A stretch of 43,862 nt of DNA from JARRON01 sp037383845 (GTDB taxonomy: Bacteria; Pseudomonadota; Gammaproteobacteria; Steroidobacterales; XN24). The notes under the pieces were generated by a model that searched no databases, had not been told where the DNA came from, and was given only the letters and a program-made list of their open reading frames with translations. The translations under genes were made by a program, and so were the position numbers. Below are positions 37,335 to 43,862 of this stretch, piece after piece. The stretch's first letter is position 1. Each line of letters starts with the position of its first letter. Location of the stretch: NCBI GenBank assembly GCA_037383845.1, contig JARRON010000010.1, positions 1 through 43,862 of the forward strand. The letters run 5' to 3'.

Positions 37335-38023
37335 TGCTCGGCAGCTTCCTGGAGCTCTCCGTCTGGACCCGGGACATCGCGGCTTCGGTAGCGTTCTACG
37401 AGGCCCTGGGCCTGGAGCATGCCCGGGTGGGAGAGACCTGGCCCCATCGATATGGCGTGCTCACCGACGGGCGGCTGTTCCTGGGGCTGCATGAATACGA
37501 GTTCGATTCGCCTTCGGTCACGTTCGTCCGGCCCGGCATCGCCGAGGCGGTGGCCCGGCTGGCCGACGCCGGCGTCGAGCCGGCATTTGCGAAAACCGGC
37601 GCAGACGAGTTCCACGAGGCCGGCTTCGCCGATCCCGCCGGGCAGATGGTCACGCTGCTGGAGGCGCGGACATTTTCGCCGCCGTGGCGTGAAGCGCCGC
37701 CCCGGTCGTGCTGCGGCTATTTCGCCGAGTACCGCTATCCCGCGGCTGACCCGGTCGCGGTCACCTCGTTCTGGGAGCGGCTTGGGCCGGTGGTGGACCG
37801 GGACGCGGATCCGCCCAGGATCGTCGCCGGCGGGATTACCCTCGCGCCCCGGCAGGGACTGGCCGCACCGGAACTGGTGTTCCACGCCCCGGATCCGGTT
37901 GCCGTCCGGGAGGACCTGCAGCTGCGTGGCTTCTCTCCGACGCCCGGCGCCGGCGGCGCGCTGCGGCTGAGGTCCCCGGAAGGCCTGGACCTGCGCATCG
38001 AGCCCGCGCCGGACGACGGCTAG
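37334..38023 (+). CDS. two-module VOC-superfamily protein
   Basis: 229 aa with two tandem VOC modules. Module 1 (about 3-113) reads GSFLELSVWTRDIAASVAFYEALGLEHARVG at its start and ends with GFADPAGQMVTLLEAR. Module 2 (about 124-227) starts CGYFAEYRYPAADPVAVTSFWERLG. Enzymes of this layout include dioxygenases and glyoxalase-type isomerases; metal ligands are not complete enough to decide. ATG 37334 overlaps the hemH stop by 1 bp (TGATG), so the two are translationally coupled. Its TAG shares a CTAG palindrome with the TAG of the convergent kinase gene. Confidence 0.78.
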   Translation: MLGSFLELSVWTRDIAASVAFYEALGLEHARVGETWPHRYGVLTDGRLFLGLHEYEFDSPSVTFVRPGIAEAVARLADAGVEPAFAKTGADEFHEAGFADPAGQMVTLLEARTFSPPWREAPPRSCCGYFAEYRYPAADPVAVTSFWERLGPVVDRDADPPRIVAGGITLAPRQGLAAPELVFHAPDPVAVREDLQLRGFSPTPGAGGALRLRSPEGLDLRIEPAPDDG

Positions 38024-38910
38024 ACCCGCGCCAGCAGCGCCCCGATGGCGGACTCGGACTGGGCCACGTAGCCGCCTCCGAACAGGTTGGCGTGATTCAG
38101 CAGGTGGTAGAGCTGGTAGAGGGCAATGCGCGTCTCGTAGCCGGCGGCCCTGGGCCAGGTAGCCTCGTAAGCGCCGTAGAATTCCCGGCTGAATCCCCCG
38201 AAAAGCCGGGTCATGGCAATGTCCGCCTCAGGGTCCCCGCAGTAGACCGCCGGATCGAAGAGAAAGGGCTCGCCGGCTTCGTCCGCCGCCCAGTTGCCAC
38301 CCCACAGGTCCCCGTGCAGCAACGCCGGGGCAACCTGGCGGTCCCCCAGGATCGCCGGTACGGCCTCCTGCAGCCGCCGCCCGCTGTCCAGCAGCCGGGC
38401 CGGAGCGCCGCCTCGGGCGGCCACGTCCAGCTGGTAGCCGAGGCGCCGCTCCGCAAAGAACTCCGCCCAGTCGGACGATGGCGTATTGGGCTGGGGGGTG
38501 GAGCCGATGGCGTTGTCGCGACGCCAGCCGAAGGCTTCCCGGGGCAGGCAGTGCAGGGCCGCCAGCCGCTCGCCAAGCCTCCGATGGGAGGCATGATTGC
38601 CGGAGCGGCAATCCATCCACTCCAGCGCCAGCCACGACATGCCCGCGTCACTGCCGGTCCCGAGCACGGCGGGAACGCGTATACATCCGGCCTCGGCCAG
38701 TCCGGCCAGTCCGTCGGCCTCCGCCTCGAAAAGCCAGGCGGCCCCGGGCGCGTTGGTCTTCAGGAAGACCGGGCCGTTTTCGGCAGGCACACGCCAGGCA
38801 GCATGGATGCAGCCGCCGCCGACGGACTCGGCCCGCTCCGGGTCCAGGCGCCTTCCGATAGCCTGCCCGATGTGGGGAGCCGCTGCCGCGAGCGCGCCAC
38901 CGGAGCTCAT
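38020..38910 (-). CDS. fructosamine/ketosamine kinase family protein
   Basis: 296 aa of the FN3K-like fold related to aminoglycoside phosphotransferases. GGGCIHAAWRV matches the N-terminal region, FLKTNA carries the ATP-binding Lys51, LLHGDLWGGNWA is the catalytic loop (Asp201), and FDPAVYCGDPEADIAMT contains the Mg-binding Asp219. FN3K enzymes phosphorylate sugar-amine adducts so that they fall off glycated proteins. ATG 38910 overlaps the stop of the nuclease gene by 4 bp; the family consensus supports this start over an upstream ATG at 38943 in the same frame. Third gene of the HNH operon. Confidence 0.92.
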   Translation of the reverse strand: MSSGGALAAAAPHIGQAIGRRLDPERAESVGGGCIHAAWRVPAENGPVFLKTNAPGAAWLFEAEADGLAGLAEAGCIRVPAVLGTGSDAGMSWLALEWMDCRSGNHASHRRLGERLAALHCLPREAFGWRRDNAIGSTPQPNTPSSDWAEFFAERRLGYQLDVAARGGAPARLLDSGRRLQEAVPAILGDRQVAPALLHGDLWGGNWAADEAGEPFLFDPAVYCGDPEADIAMTRLFGGFSREFYGAYEATWPRAAGYETRIALYQLYHLLNHANLFGGGYVAQSESAIGALLARV

Positions 38911-39818
38911 GGGCCGACCGGGACTTCCAGGGCGCGGCGGCACCAGCGCTCGCTGAAGCCCAGTTCGCGGCGAAGGTCGTGAAATACCGTGTCCGGGAAC
39001 GCCTTGCGATCCAGGTCGCCGTCGCCCGGGATCGCGACGTCTTCCACCAGCCGCACCAGTCGGCGGGCAAGGAAGGCGGCATCGCGGTGCTCCTCGAGCC
39101 GGCTGGCCACCATGGCGGGTCGGCGAAGCCCGAGACCGGGCAGCTCATCCAGTCCCGCGTACACGCTCTCGAGGCTGTCGAACCGGCTCATGAGAACCGA
39201 CGCGGTCTTGGCGCCGACGCCCGGCACCCCGGGGATGTTGTCCACCTTGTCACCTACCAGGGCCAGATAGTCCGCCATCCGCTCCGGTGTGGCCCCGAAG
39301 ACAGCTGCTGTGCCTTGGTAGTCCACCCGCCGCCCCGACGGAAAGTCCCAGAATTCATCCCCTTCCCGCAACACCTGGGAGAGGTCCTTGTCGCGCGTCA
39401 GCACCTGCACCCTCCGGCCGGCCTGCCGCTCCCGGCGCGCGAGGGTGGCGATCAGGTCGTCCGCCTCGTAGCGGTCGCTGGCGTAACAGGCGATGCCCAG
39501 GGACTCGGCCAGCCGCCGGCACAGCCGGAACTGGGCTTCCAGCTCGGGCGGCGCCGGCTCGCGGTTGGCCTTGTACGCCGGCAGGATGTCGTTGCGGAAG
39601 GAGCTGGACAGGCTCTCGTCGAAAGCCAGCGCCAGCCGGGCGGGCCGCAGCCGGTAAAGCACGTCGGCCAGGAACCGGCCGAAGCCATATACGGCGTTTA
39701 CCGGCCTGCCGGCAGAGTCCGTCATGCCGGGGTCGATAGTGAACCAGGCCTTGAAGACAAAGACGCTGACGTCCACCAGGCAGGTGGGCGTGGCTTCGGC
39801 CCCGCCCGGGGCGGGCAC
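38907..39818 (-). CDS. 5'-3' exonuclease of the DNA polymerase I / Xni (flap endonuclease) family
   Basis: 303 aa from GTG 39818. The metal-binding acidic residues are visible: Asp16 in LVDVSVFVFKAW, Asp67 in ALAFDESLSSSFR, the cluster YEADDLIATLA (Asp120/121), LTRDKDLSQVL (Asp143/145), and GDKVDNIPGVPGVGAKTA (Asp190/193), the last being the helix-three-turn-helix that grips the 5' flap. Family members remove 5' flaps or RNA primers. It resembles the free-standing 5'-nuclease (ExoIX/Xni) rather than a Pol I fragment, and nothing polymerase-like follows. No ATG lies in a suitable place; homologues start just before C-LVD. It begins 32 bp after the HNH stop and is coupled to the kinase gene. 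Confidence 0.9.
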   Translation of the reverse strand: MPAPGGAEATPTCLVDVSVFVFKAWFTIDPGMTDSAGRPVNAVYGFGRFLADVLYRLRPARLALAFDESLSSSFRNDILPAYKANREPAPPELEAQFRLCRRLAESLGIACYASDRYEADDLIATLARRERQAGRRVQVLTRDKDLSQVLREGDEFWDFPSGRRVDYQGTAAVFGATPERMADYLALVGDKVDNIPGVPGVGAKTASVLMSRFDSLESVYAGLDELPGLGLRRPAMVASRLEEHRDAAFLARRLVRLVEDVAIPGDGDLDRKAFPDTVFHDLRRELGFSERWCRRALEVPVGP

Positions 39819-39850
39819 ATCCGCGTCCGACGGCCCTGTAAGAGCGGCGC

Positions 39851-40459
39851 TCAGGAGACGCGCGCGCCCGCGAGTCGGGCGTGAAGCGGGCTGGTGCGGG
39901 GAAAATGGGCCAGCAGGTATTCCATCTGGTCGGCAAGCACCCGACGGCCCTTGAGGTAGATGTATTCCGCGTAGGTGGGCTGGAACGGCACGGCCAGAAG
40001 CTGCATGCCCGCCTGCTCCGGCGTCCGGCCCGCCTTGTGGTTGTTGCAGCGGCGGCAGGCGGTGACCACGTTCGTCCATATGTCCAGGCCACCGCAGGAC
40101 AGGGGCGTGACGTGGTCCCGGGAAAGATCTACGGAAAGGAATCTCTCGCCGCAGTAGAGGCACAGGTCTGCGTCGCGCCGGAAAAGCGTGTGATTGTTCA
40201 GCGGTGGCGTGTAACCGTCCCGGGACGGATAGGCACAGCCCTCGCCAACGGTGGCGATGATGCTCGAAACCTGCAGAACGGTGCGGCGGCCGGTGGCGGC
40301 GTTGGTGCCACCGCGAAGCGTGAACAGGGGCCGGCCACACTCATAGGCGACCTGCTCCGTGTGGTACAGACGAACCGCCGACCGGTAATCCACCCACTCC
40401 AGGGGCATGCCGGCCATGTCCGTCCGCAGGATCTGCTGGCTCAGGGAAATGCCCGTCAT
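39851..40459 (-). CDS. HNH endonuclease with zinc-finger motif
   Basis: 202 aa from ATG 40459. Zinc ligands are CLYC (Cys100, Cys103) and CRRC (Cys135, Cys138), and the HNH catalytic motif runs RDHVTPLSCGG (His116), WTNVVTACRRC (Asn130) and NNHKAGRT (His141). HNH proteins with paired CxxC are widespread and act as nicking or DNA-cleaving enzymes; the host role is often unknown. The N-terminal 95 residues are a conserved extension of unknown function. GAGG lies about 10 nt upstream of the ATG. First gene of the HNH-nuclease-kinase operon, with a promoter at 40525-40497. Confidence 0.88.
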   Translation of the reverse strand: MTGISLSQQILRTDMAGMPLEWVDYRSAVRLYHTEQVAYECGRPLFTLRGGTNAATGRRTVLQVSSIIATVGEGCAYPSRDGYTPPLNNHTLFRRDADLCLYCGERFLSVDLSRDHVTPLSCGGLDIWTNVVTACRRCNNHKAGRTPEQAGMQLLAVPFQPTYAEYIYLKGRRVLADQMEYLLAHFPRTSPLHARLAGARVS

Positions 40460-40474
40460 CGCCACGTTCCTCGT

Positions 40475-40490
40475 AGCATTCCGAAATGCT
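40475..40490 (-). promoter_or_regulatory. short perfect inverted repeat at the HNH transcription start
   Basis: AGCATT (40475-40480) and AATGCT (40485-40490) flank CCGA, a perfect 6-bp stem. With a -10 at 40502-40497, transcription should start near 40490, so this is either a 5'-end hairpin or an operator. Confidence 0.35.
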
Positions 40491-40496
40491 CGCCGT

Positions 40497-40525
40497 GTTA
40501 TTCCAGAAGCCTCGCGGAAAATCAA
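40497..40525 (-). promoter_or_regulatory. candidate promoter of the HNH operon
   Basis: On the minus strand TTGATT (40525-40520) is followed after 17 bp by AATAAC (40502-40497). Both hexamers are four of six from consensus, with ideal spacing, directly upstream of the HNH gene. Confidence 0.45.
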
Positions 40526-40955
40526 ATGCCTGGCGCCGTGCGCGCGGGCGTCGGGTGCCGGAAATTCTGTACACTCCCCCGTCCTCAGCGAGGCCATGCC
40601 CGGGAGCAGACATATGCCCGTTGTCAGCCACGCCCGTCGGGCACAGTGCCGCGCCGGACGCCGGGATCGCGAGCGGTCGAGCCCGGCGCAGCTCTGCGGG
40701 GACAGCCCGGCCGATGGGCGTCCGCCCGGGCGCCGCCGTGGACATCCCCGGACGGGAAGCACGGAATCGGACGGCAGCCGCCCCGTCGCATGTGTGCGCT
40801 GCCCCACCCGGCCGCCCTCCGGCCGGCGGGCAGGCGTCGCGCTGACACGCCCCTTCAGTCCATGCCGCCGTGAGGCGCGGATCCCGCTGGGGGCGAAACG
40901 GACTCCCGCCAGCCTCTCGGCGACGACGGCAGCGAGGGTCGGGGGGCTCGCAGCG
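40526..40955. other. gene-poor stretch, possibly decayed pntAA sequence
   Basis: No intact gene can be supported here. The frames that stay open on both strands are Arg/Pro/Gly-rich, without domains. A short fragment near 40736-40800 (plus) reads VDIPGREARNRTAAAPSHV, which is vaguely like the N-terminal IP-x-E-x-x-x-x-R-VAATP of transhydrogenase alpha-1 subunits. A GCCCGtCGGGC hairpin lies at about 40631-40641. Confidence 0.3.
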
Positions 40956-41150
40956 AATCCGGGCCGGCGCAGCAGCGAAATCTACGCTCGGAACCTGTGC
41001 AGCTTCCCGTCGCGGGCAGTCCTGTGGGCCGCACGGCCCGGGCATCCGCGCGGGCTGGGCTGCGCGGGCACCGTCTGTCCCGACGGTGAGGGGAACAGGC
41101 ACCGGCCCGGTCCGGCCTGCCCGGCGGGCTTCCCAGGAGATCACCAGTGA
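40956..41150 (+). pseudogene. pntAA: probable 3' remnant of NAD(P) transhydrogenase alpha-1 (pntAA)
   Basis: In the frame that ends with TGA at 41148-41150, NPGRRSSEIYARNL (40956-40997) resembles the conserved NLPGR-x-SSxLYARNL block close to the C-terminus of PntAA, and about 20 residues later AGTVCPDGEGNRHRPG resembles the GT-x-x-x-DGE-x-x-HP block. The fragment ends with a GTGA overlap with the pntAB start, exactly where pntAA should end. A full alpha-1 needs about 1.1 kb, and only about 0.69 kb lies between the HNH start and pntAB, with no upstream domain intact. The call rests on recalled motifs aligned by eye and is tentative. Confidence 0.35.
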
Positions 41151-41434
41151 CCGGCTTTATCGCGCTCTATGTCTTCGTCCTTGCGGCCATCGCAGGCTAC
41201 GAGATCGTCGCCCGGGTCCCGGCGAGCCTGCACGTGCCGCTGCTGTCCGGCCTGAGCTTCGTCCACGGCATTGTGCTGGTGGGGGCCATGGTGGCCCTGG
41301 GTCACGCCCAGACGGCCTTGGAGCAGGTCTTCGCTTTCCTGGCGGTGACGCTGGCTGCCGGGAACGCCGTCGGCGGCTACGTGATCACCGACAGGCTGCT
41401 GGGGGCGGTCAGGTCTGGCGGGCGGAAGAAGTGA
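41147..41434 (+). CDS. pntAB: NAD(P) transhydrogenase subunit alpha part 2
   Basis: 95 aa from GTG 41147, three or four membrane helices. IALYVFVLAAIAGYEIVARV and PASLHVPLLSGLSFVHGIVL follow the alpha-2 pattern (the VWRVTPALHTPLMS-type block), and LAAGNAVGGYVITDRLL matches the closing NIFGGFxVTxRML. This subunit forms part of the proton channel with PntB. AGGAG lies about 10 nt before the GTG. Its TGA overlaps the pntB ATG by 1 bp. The usual partner alpha-1 appears to be missing directly upstream. Confidence 0.88.
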   Translation: MTGFIALYVFVLAAIAGYEIVARVPASLHVPLLSGLSFVHGIVLVGAMVALGHAQTALEQVFAFLAVTLAAGNAVGGYVITDRLLGAVRSGGRKK

Positions 41435-42813
41435 TGGACTTCCGCAGCTTCCTCATCGCCCTCGTCTACTTCGTGGCTGCCGTGCTCCTTATCGTCGGCA
41501 TCAAGCGCATGAGTTCACCCCGGACGGCCCGGGGCAGCATTCTCTGGGCCGGCTGGGGTGTGCTCCTGGCCACCCTGGTGACCTTCTTCTGGCCCGGCCT
41601 TTCCCCTGACAACGTGATTCTGATCGTCGCCGCCATCGCGGTCGGCGGCTCGCTTGCATGGTACGCAGGCCGCCGGGTCGCCATGACGGACATGCCGCAG
41701 ATGATCGCCCTCTGTAGCGGGATGGGAGGCGGCGCGGCAGCCGCCATCGCAGCGATCGAACTGATGGAGGCTGGAAGACACGGCCTGACCGTGACGCTCC
41801 TGGCGATGCTTGGGGGCCTGGTCGGCTCGGTGTCGTTCTCCGGAAGCCTGCTCGGCTTCGCGAAGCTGCGGGGCTGGGCCGGCAGGCCTGTCCGGTTCAA
41901 GGCCCGGAACCAGGCCAGTGCCGCGGTGTTGCTAATGGCGGCGGTCTTCGGACTGATGCTCATGGGCGACTACCCCAGCCACACGACCATGACCCTGATC
42001 TTTTTCGGGCTTGCGCTGGCCGGCGGGATCATGATGTCCCTGCCCGTCGCCAGCGCGGACGTACCTGTGGCGGTCTCTTTCTACACTGCGCTTACCGGTC
42101 TGGCGGTGGCCCTCGAAGGCTTCGTACTCGGCAACGAAGCCATGATCATCGCCGGCACAGTGGTGGCCGCCGCCGGTGCCCTGCTCACCCACCGCATGGG
42201 CGGGGCCGTCCACCGCCCCCTGGACCGCGTCCTTTTCGGCGGCCCGGCCGACGCCGCCGCGGATGGCAGCGCCGGCGCCGGAGACTTCCCGGAGATCGCC
42301 GCCGGCGATGCCGGGAATCTGCTGGCCTCCGCCCGGCGGGTCGCCATCGTTCCCGGCTACGGCATGGCGGCGGCCCGAGCCCAGCACGAGGTGCTGGAGC
42401 TTGCGCGGCTGCTGCGGAAGCGCGGCATCAAGGTCCGGTTCGCCATCCATCCCGCCGCGGGCCGGATACCCAGTCATATGAGCCTGCTTCTGGCGGAGGC
42501 AGGCGCCGCCTACGAACACACCGGCGAGCCGGAAGATGTCAACCCGGAGTTCGACACAACGGACGTGTGTCTGGTGGTCGGCGCCAACGACGTGGTCAAT
42601 CCCGCCGCCCGCACCGACACCTCCAGTCCCCTTTACGGCATGCCCATCCTGAACGCCGACAGGTCCAGGAACGTCATCGTCATCAAGCGCGGTCGGGGGA
42701 GGGGTTTTTCCGGGACGGAGAATCCCCTGTTCCTGCTGGACAACGTGCGCGTCCTTTCCGGTGAAGGCGACGTGGCTGTCACCGAACTCATCCGGGCGGT
42801 CGAAGCCATCTGA
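41434..42813 (+). CDS. pntB: NAD(P) transhydrogenase subunit beta
   Basis: 459 aa. About nine helices (1-275) form the proton-translocating part (GMGGGAAAAIAAIELME, SFSGSLLGFAKL, MGDYPSHTTMTL). The C-terminal NADP(H)-binding domain III (about 285-459) shows ARRVAIVPGYGMAAARAQHE, GIKVRFAIHPAAGRIPSHM, LVVGANDVVNPAA and VIVIKRGRGRGFSGTENPLF, all family hallmarks. The enzyme couples hydride transfer between NADH and NADP+ to the proton gradient. ATG 41434; a GTG one codon earlier is equally in frame. The NAD-binding subunit (PntAA) is not intact here. Confidence 0.95.
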   Translation: MDFRSFLIALVYFVAAVLLIVGIKRMSSPRTARGSILWAGWGVLLATLVTFFWPGLSPDNVILIVAAIAVGGSLAWYAGRRVAMTDMPQMIALCSGMGGGAAAAIAAIELMEAGRHGLTVTLLAMLGGLVGSVSFSGSLLGFAKLRGWAGRPVRFKARNQASAAVLLMAAVFGLMLMGDYPSHTTMTLIFFGLALAGGIMMSLPVASADVPVAVSFYTALTGLAVALEGFVLGNEAMIIAGTVVAAAGALLTHRMGGAVHRPLDRVLFGGPADAAADGSAGAGDFPEIAAGDAGNLLASARRVAIVPGYGMAAARAQHEVLELARLLRKRGIKVRFAIHPAAGRIPSHMSLLLAEAGAAYEHTGEPEDVNPEFDTTDVCLVVGANDVVNPAARTDTSSPLYGMPILNADRSRNVIVIKRGRGRGFSGTENPLFLLDNVRVLSGEGDVAVTELIRAVEAI

Positions 42814-42894
42814 CGCGCCGGCACCGCTTCACGACCCCTCGCAACCCCGGAGCGCGGCCGCAGCCGCCCCTTGCATCAGCGCCCTTCGGCCGAG

Positions 42895-43458
42895 CTAGCC
42901 GCCGCCGCGCCTGCCTCCGGCCGGCCGCTCGTGGCTGTCCCGCAGCTGCCGCCGCTCCGACGGAGACATGCGGCGCAGCCTCTCGCGGGCGGTGTCCCGC
43001 TCCTCGGGCGTCATTTCCTGCCAGCGCTCGCGGGCCTGCTCGCGCTCCTCCTGGGTCATCTCCTGCCAGCGATTCCTAAGGGCCTGGCGCTGTTCGGGAG
43101 GCAGCTGGCGGAAGCGCCGGAAGTTTTCCCGGACCCGGGCCTGCTGCTCCGGCGGCAGCTGGCGGAAGCGCTCGTAGCGCTGCTGGATGCGGGCGCGCTG
43201 CCCGGGGTCCAGGTTGCGCCAGCGCTCGAATCTCTGTCGCGCCTGGGCCCTCTCTTCCTCTGACATGCTCACCCACCGGCTGGCCCCGTCGGCCAGCCTC
43301 TGCCGCCGCGCCTCGGGCATCTGCTGCCACTGGGGCTCCCAGCGAGCCAGTACCTGACGCTGCTCCTGGGTCAGCTCTGACCAGTCCTGCGCCAGCGCTG
43401 GTGCCGACAGCGCGAACCACGCACACGCTGCCAGCAGCATTCCTTCAAGCCTCGTCAT
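42895..43458 (-). CDS. DUF3106-family exported protein with tandem repeats
   Basis: 187 aa with a signal peptide (MTRLEGMLLAACAWFALSAPALAQ). After it the protein is built of tandem amphipathic units rich in Arg, Glu and Gln: five 18-residue units (such as SEEERAQARQRFERWRNL and PPEQQARVRENFRRFRQL) then three 15-residue units (PPEQRQALRNRWQEM, TQEEREQARERWQEM, TPEERDTARERLRRM), and a Gly/Arg tail. This matches DUF3106, periplasmic proteins often found in operons behind an ECF sigma factor. The role is unknown. The start overlaps the preceding small gene by 14 bp. Confidence 0.85.
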   Translation of the reverse strand: MTRLEGMLLAACAWFALSAPALAQDWSELTQEQRQVLARWEPQWQQMPEARRQRLADGASRWVSMSEEERAQARQRFERWRNLDPGQRARIQQRYERFRQLPPEQQARVRENFRRFRQLPPEQRQALRNRWQEMTQEEREQARERWQEMTPEERDTARERLRRMSPSERRQLRDSHERPAGGRRGGG

Positions 43459-43666
43459 CTTCGTCCTCCTCGGACGCCGGGTCGTCGGCCGGCTCCCCGG
43501 CCGTCCCCGGAGTCTCCGCCGCGAAGGCGAAGTCCACTACCGTGGCCTCGTCCTCCCCGGCCCACAGACCCAGGTATTCCAGAAAATCCGCCGACGGCGG
43601 CGGCGCCTGGCCTGTCGCCGGCTGCCCCATCAGGGCAAGCGCGAGGACCCAGCTCGCCGCGCTCAT
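43445..43666 (-). CDS. small acidic exported protein
   Basis: 73 aa. MSAASWVLALALMGQPATGQ looks like a signal peptide; the mature part includes PSADFLEYLGLWAGEDE, a motif seen in small proteins that sit between DUF3619 and DUF3106 genes, and ends in a highly acidic tail (SEEDEDDEA). Start ATG 43666 overlaps the stop of the upstream gene by 4 bp; its end overlaps the DUF3106 start by 14 bp, so all three are coupled. Function unknown. Confidence 0.65.
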   Translation of the reverse strand: MSAASWVLALALMGQPATGQAPPPSADFLEYLGLWAGEDEATVVDFAFAAETPGTAGEPADDPASEEDEDDEA

Positions 43667-43862
43667 CCTTCTACCGCCGCCACGTCCAGCCACAGGAAGA
43701 AATCCGGGTCGTACTCGAACAGTTCCTGGGATTCGTACATGAGCATCTCGACTGCCTCGGGCTCTGTCGCCGGGATCACCGGTTCGGCGGCAGGCCTCCA
43801 CAGGATGGCCACGGCCGTCAGCGCCGCGGCAGCAGTGGCCATGGCCGGTAGCCAGCCCCACC
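43663..43862 (-). CDS. DUF3619-like protein, C-terminal part (truncated by window edge)
   Basis: The frame is open to the last base; 66 codons are visible. They include a membrane helix (GWLPAMATAAAALTAVAIL) and the conserved-looking end MYESQELFEYDPDFFLWLDV, the pattern of DUF3619 membrane proteins found after ECF sigma factors, which act as candidate anti-sigma or regulatory proteins. The stop (43663-43665) overlaps the next start as ATGA. The 5' part, and probably the sigma factor gene, lie beyond the window. Confidence 0.6.
   Translation of the reverse strand, partial: WGWLPAMATAAAALTAVAILWRPAAEPVIPATEPEAVEMLMYESQELFEYDPDFFLWLDVAAVEG

Noticed and set aside
40341..41144. Minus-strand frame extending far upstream of the HNH gene
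   Set aside because: Only the HNH part (from 40459) is family-like; the rest is Arg/Pro/Gly-rich with no motif and lies upstream of the promoter.

Overview
The window looks like chromosomal DNA of a GC-rich gammaproteobacterium. The evidence is the ACT-type malic enzyme, glutaryl-CoA dehydrogenase, the proteobacterial dedicated sortase (Pds) two-component pair, gltBD, hemH, the split transhydrogenase (pntAB/pntB), an Xni-like nuclease, and the DUF3619/DUF3106 pair. Genes are tightly packed: 1-bp and 4-bp start/stop overlaps are common, and GTG, TTG and one probable CTG start are frequent. I see no rRNA, tRNA, CRISPR array, insertion sequence, integrase or phage gene. Genus cannot be fixed by eye.

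Layout. 1-2.5 kb: end of an Mpo1-like membrane protein, converging on a minus-strand pair (histone-deacetylase-like protein, then ACT-malic enzyme). 2.6-8.7 kb (plus): glutaryl-CoA dehydrogenase, a fused alpha/beta 2-oxoacid dehydrogenase E1, an FAH-family hydrolase, a DinF-type MATE transporter and a small membrane protein. 8.9-12.8 kb (plus): flavodoxin-like oxidoreductase, a glutamine-amidotransferase/GNAT fusion, a VOC protein and a DUF819 membrane protein. 12.8-16.6 kb: a divergent sortase-like protein (minus) facing a PdsR/PdsS-type regulator and kinase (plus), followed by a hotdog thioesterase. 16.7-19.2 kb (plus): DUF4345 protein, methyltransferase with an apparent CTG start, acetoacetate-decarboxylase-like protein and a secreted protein. 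19.2-20.6 kb (minus): exported M20 amidohydrolase. 20.66-21.1 kb: a well-formed promoter overlapped by a Fur-box palindrome, driving a small gene of unknown family.

21.2-27.8 kb (minus): gltB-gltD and a small lipoprotein gene. 27.8-28.5 kb (plus): DUF924. 28.5-33.6 kb (minus): NorM-type MATE transporter and two tandem DUF885 lipoproteins. 33.7-35.4 kb (plus): sodium:alanine-type symporter with a large insertion. 35.4-36.2 kb (minus): two small coupled genes. 36.2-38.0 kb (plus): ferrochelatase and a two-module VOC protein. 38.0-40.5 kb (minus): operon of HNH endonuclease, flap-type 5'-3' nuclease and fructosamine-kinase-like protein. 40.5-41.15 kb: no intact gene, but a probable remnant of pntAA. 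41.15-42.8 kb (plus): pntAB and pntB. 42.9-43.86 kb (minus): DUF3106 protein, a small acidic exported protein and the end of a DUF3619 protein.

The most noteworthy points are the Pds-type regulators beside a sortase-fold protein whose catalytic motifs look altered, the transhydrogenase locus with a decayed or missing alpha-1 subunit gene, the Fur-controlled orphan gene, the GATase-GNAT fusion, and the CTG-start methyltransferase.
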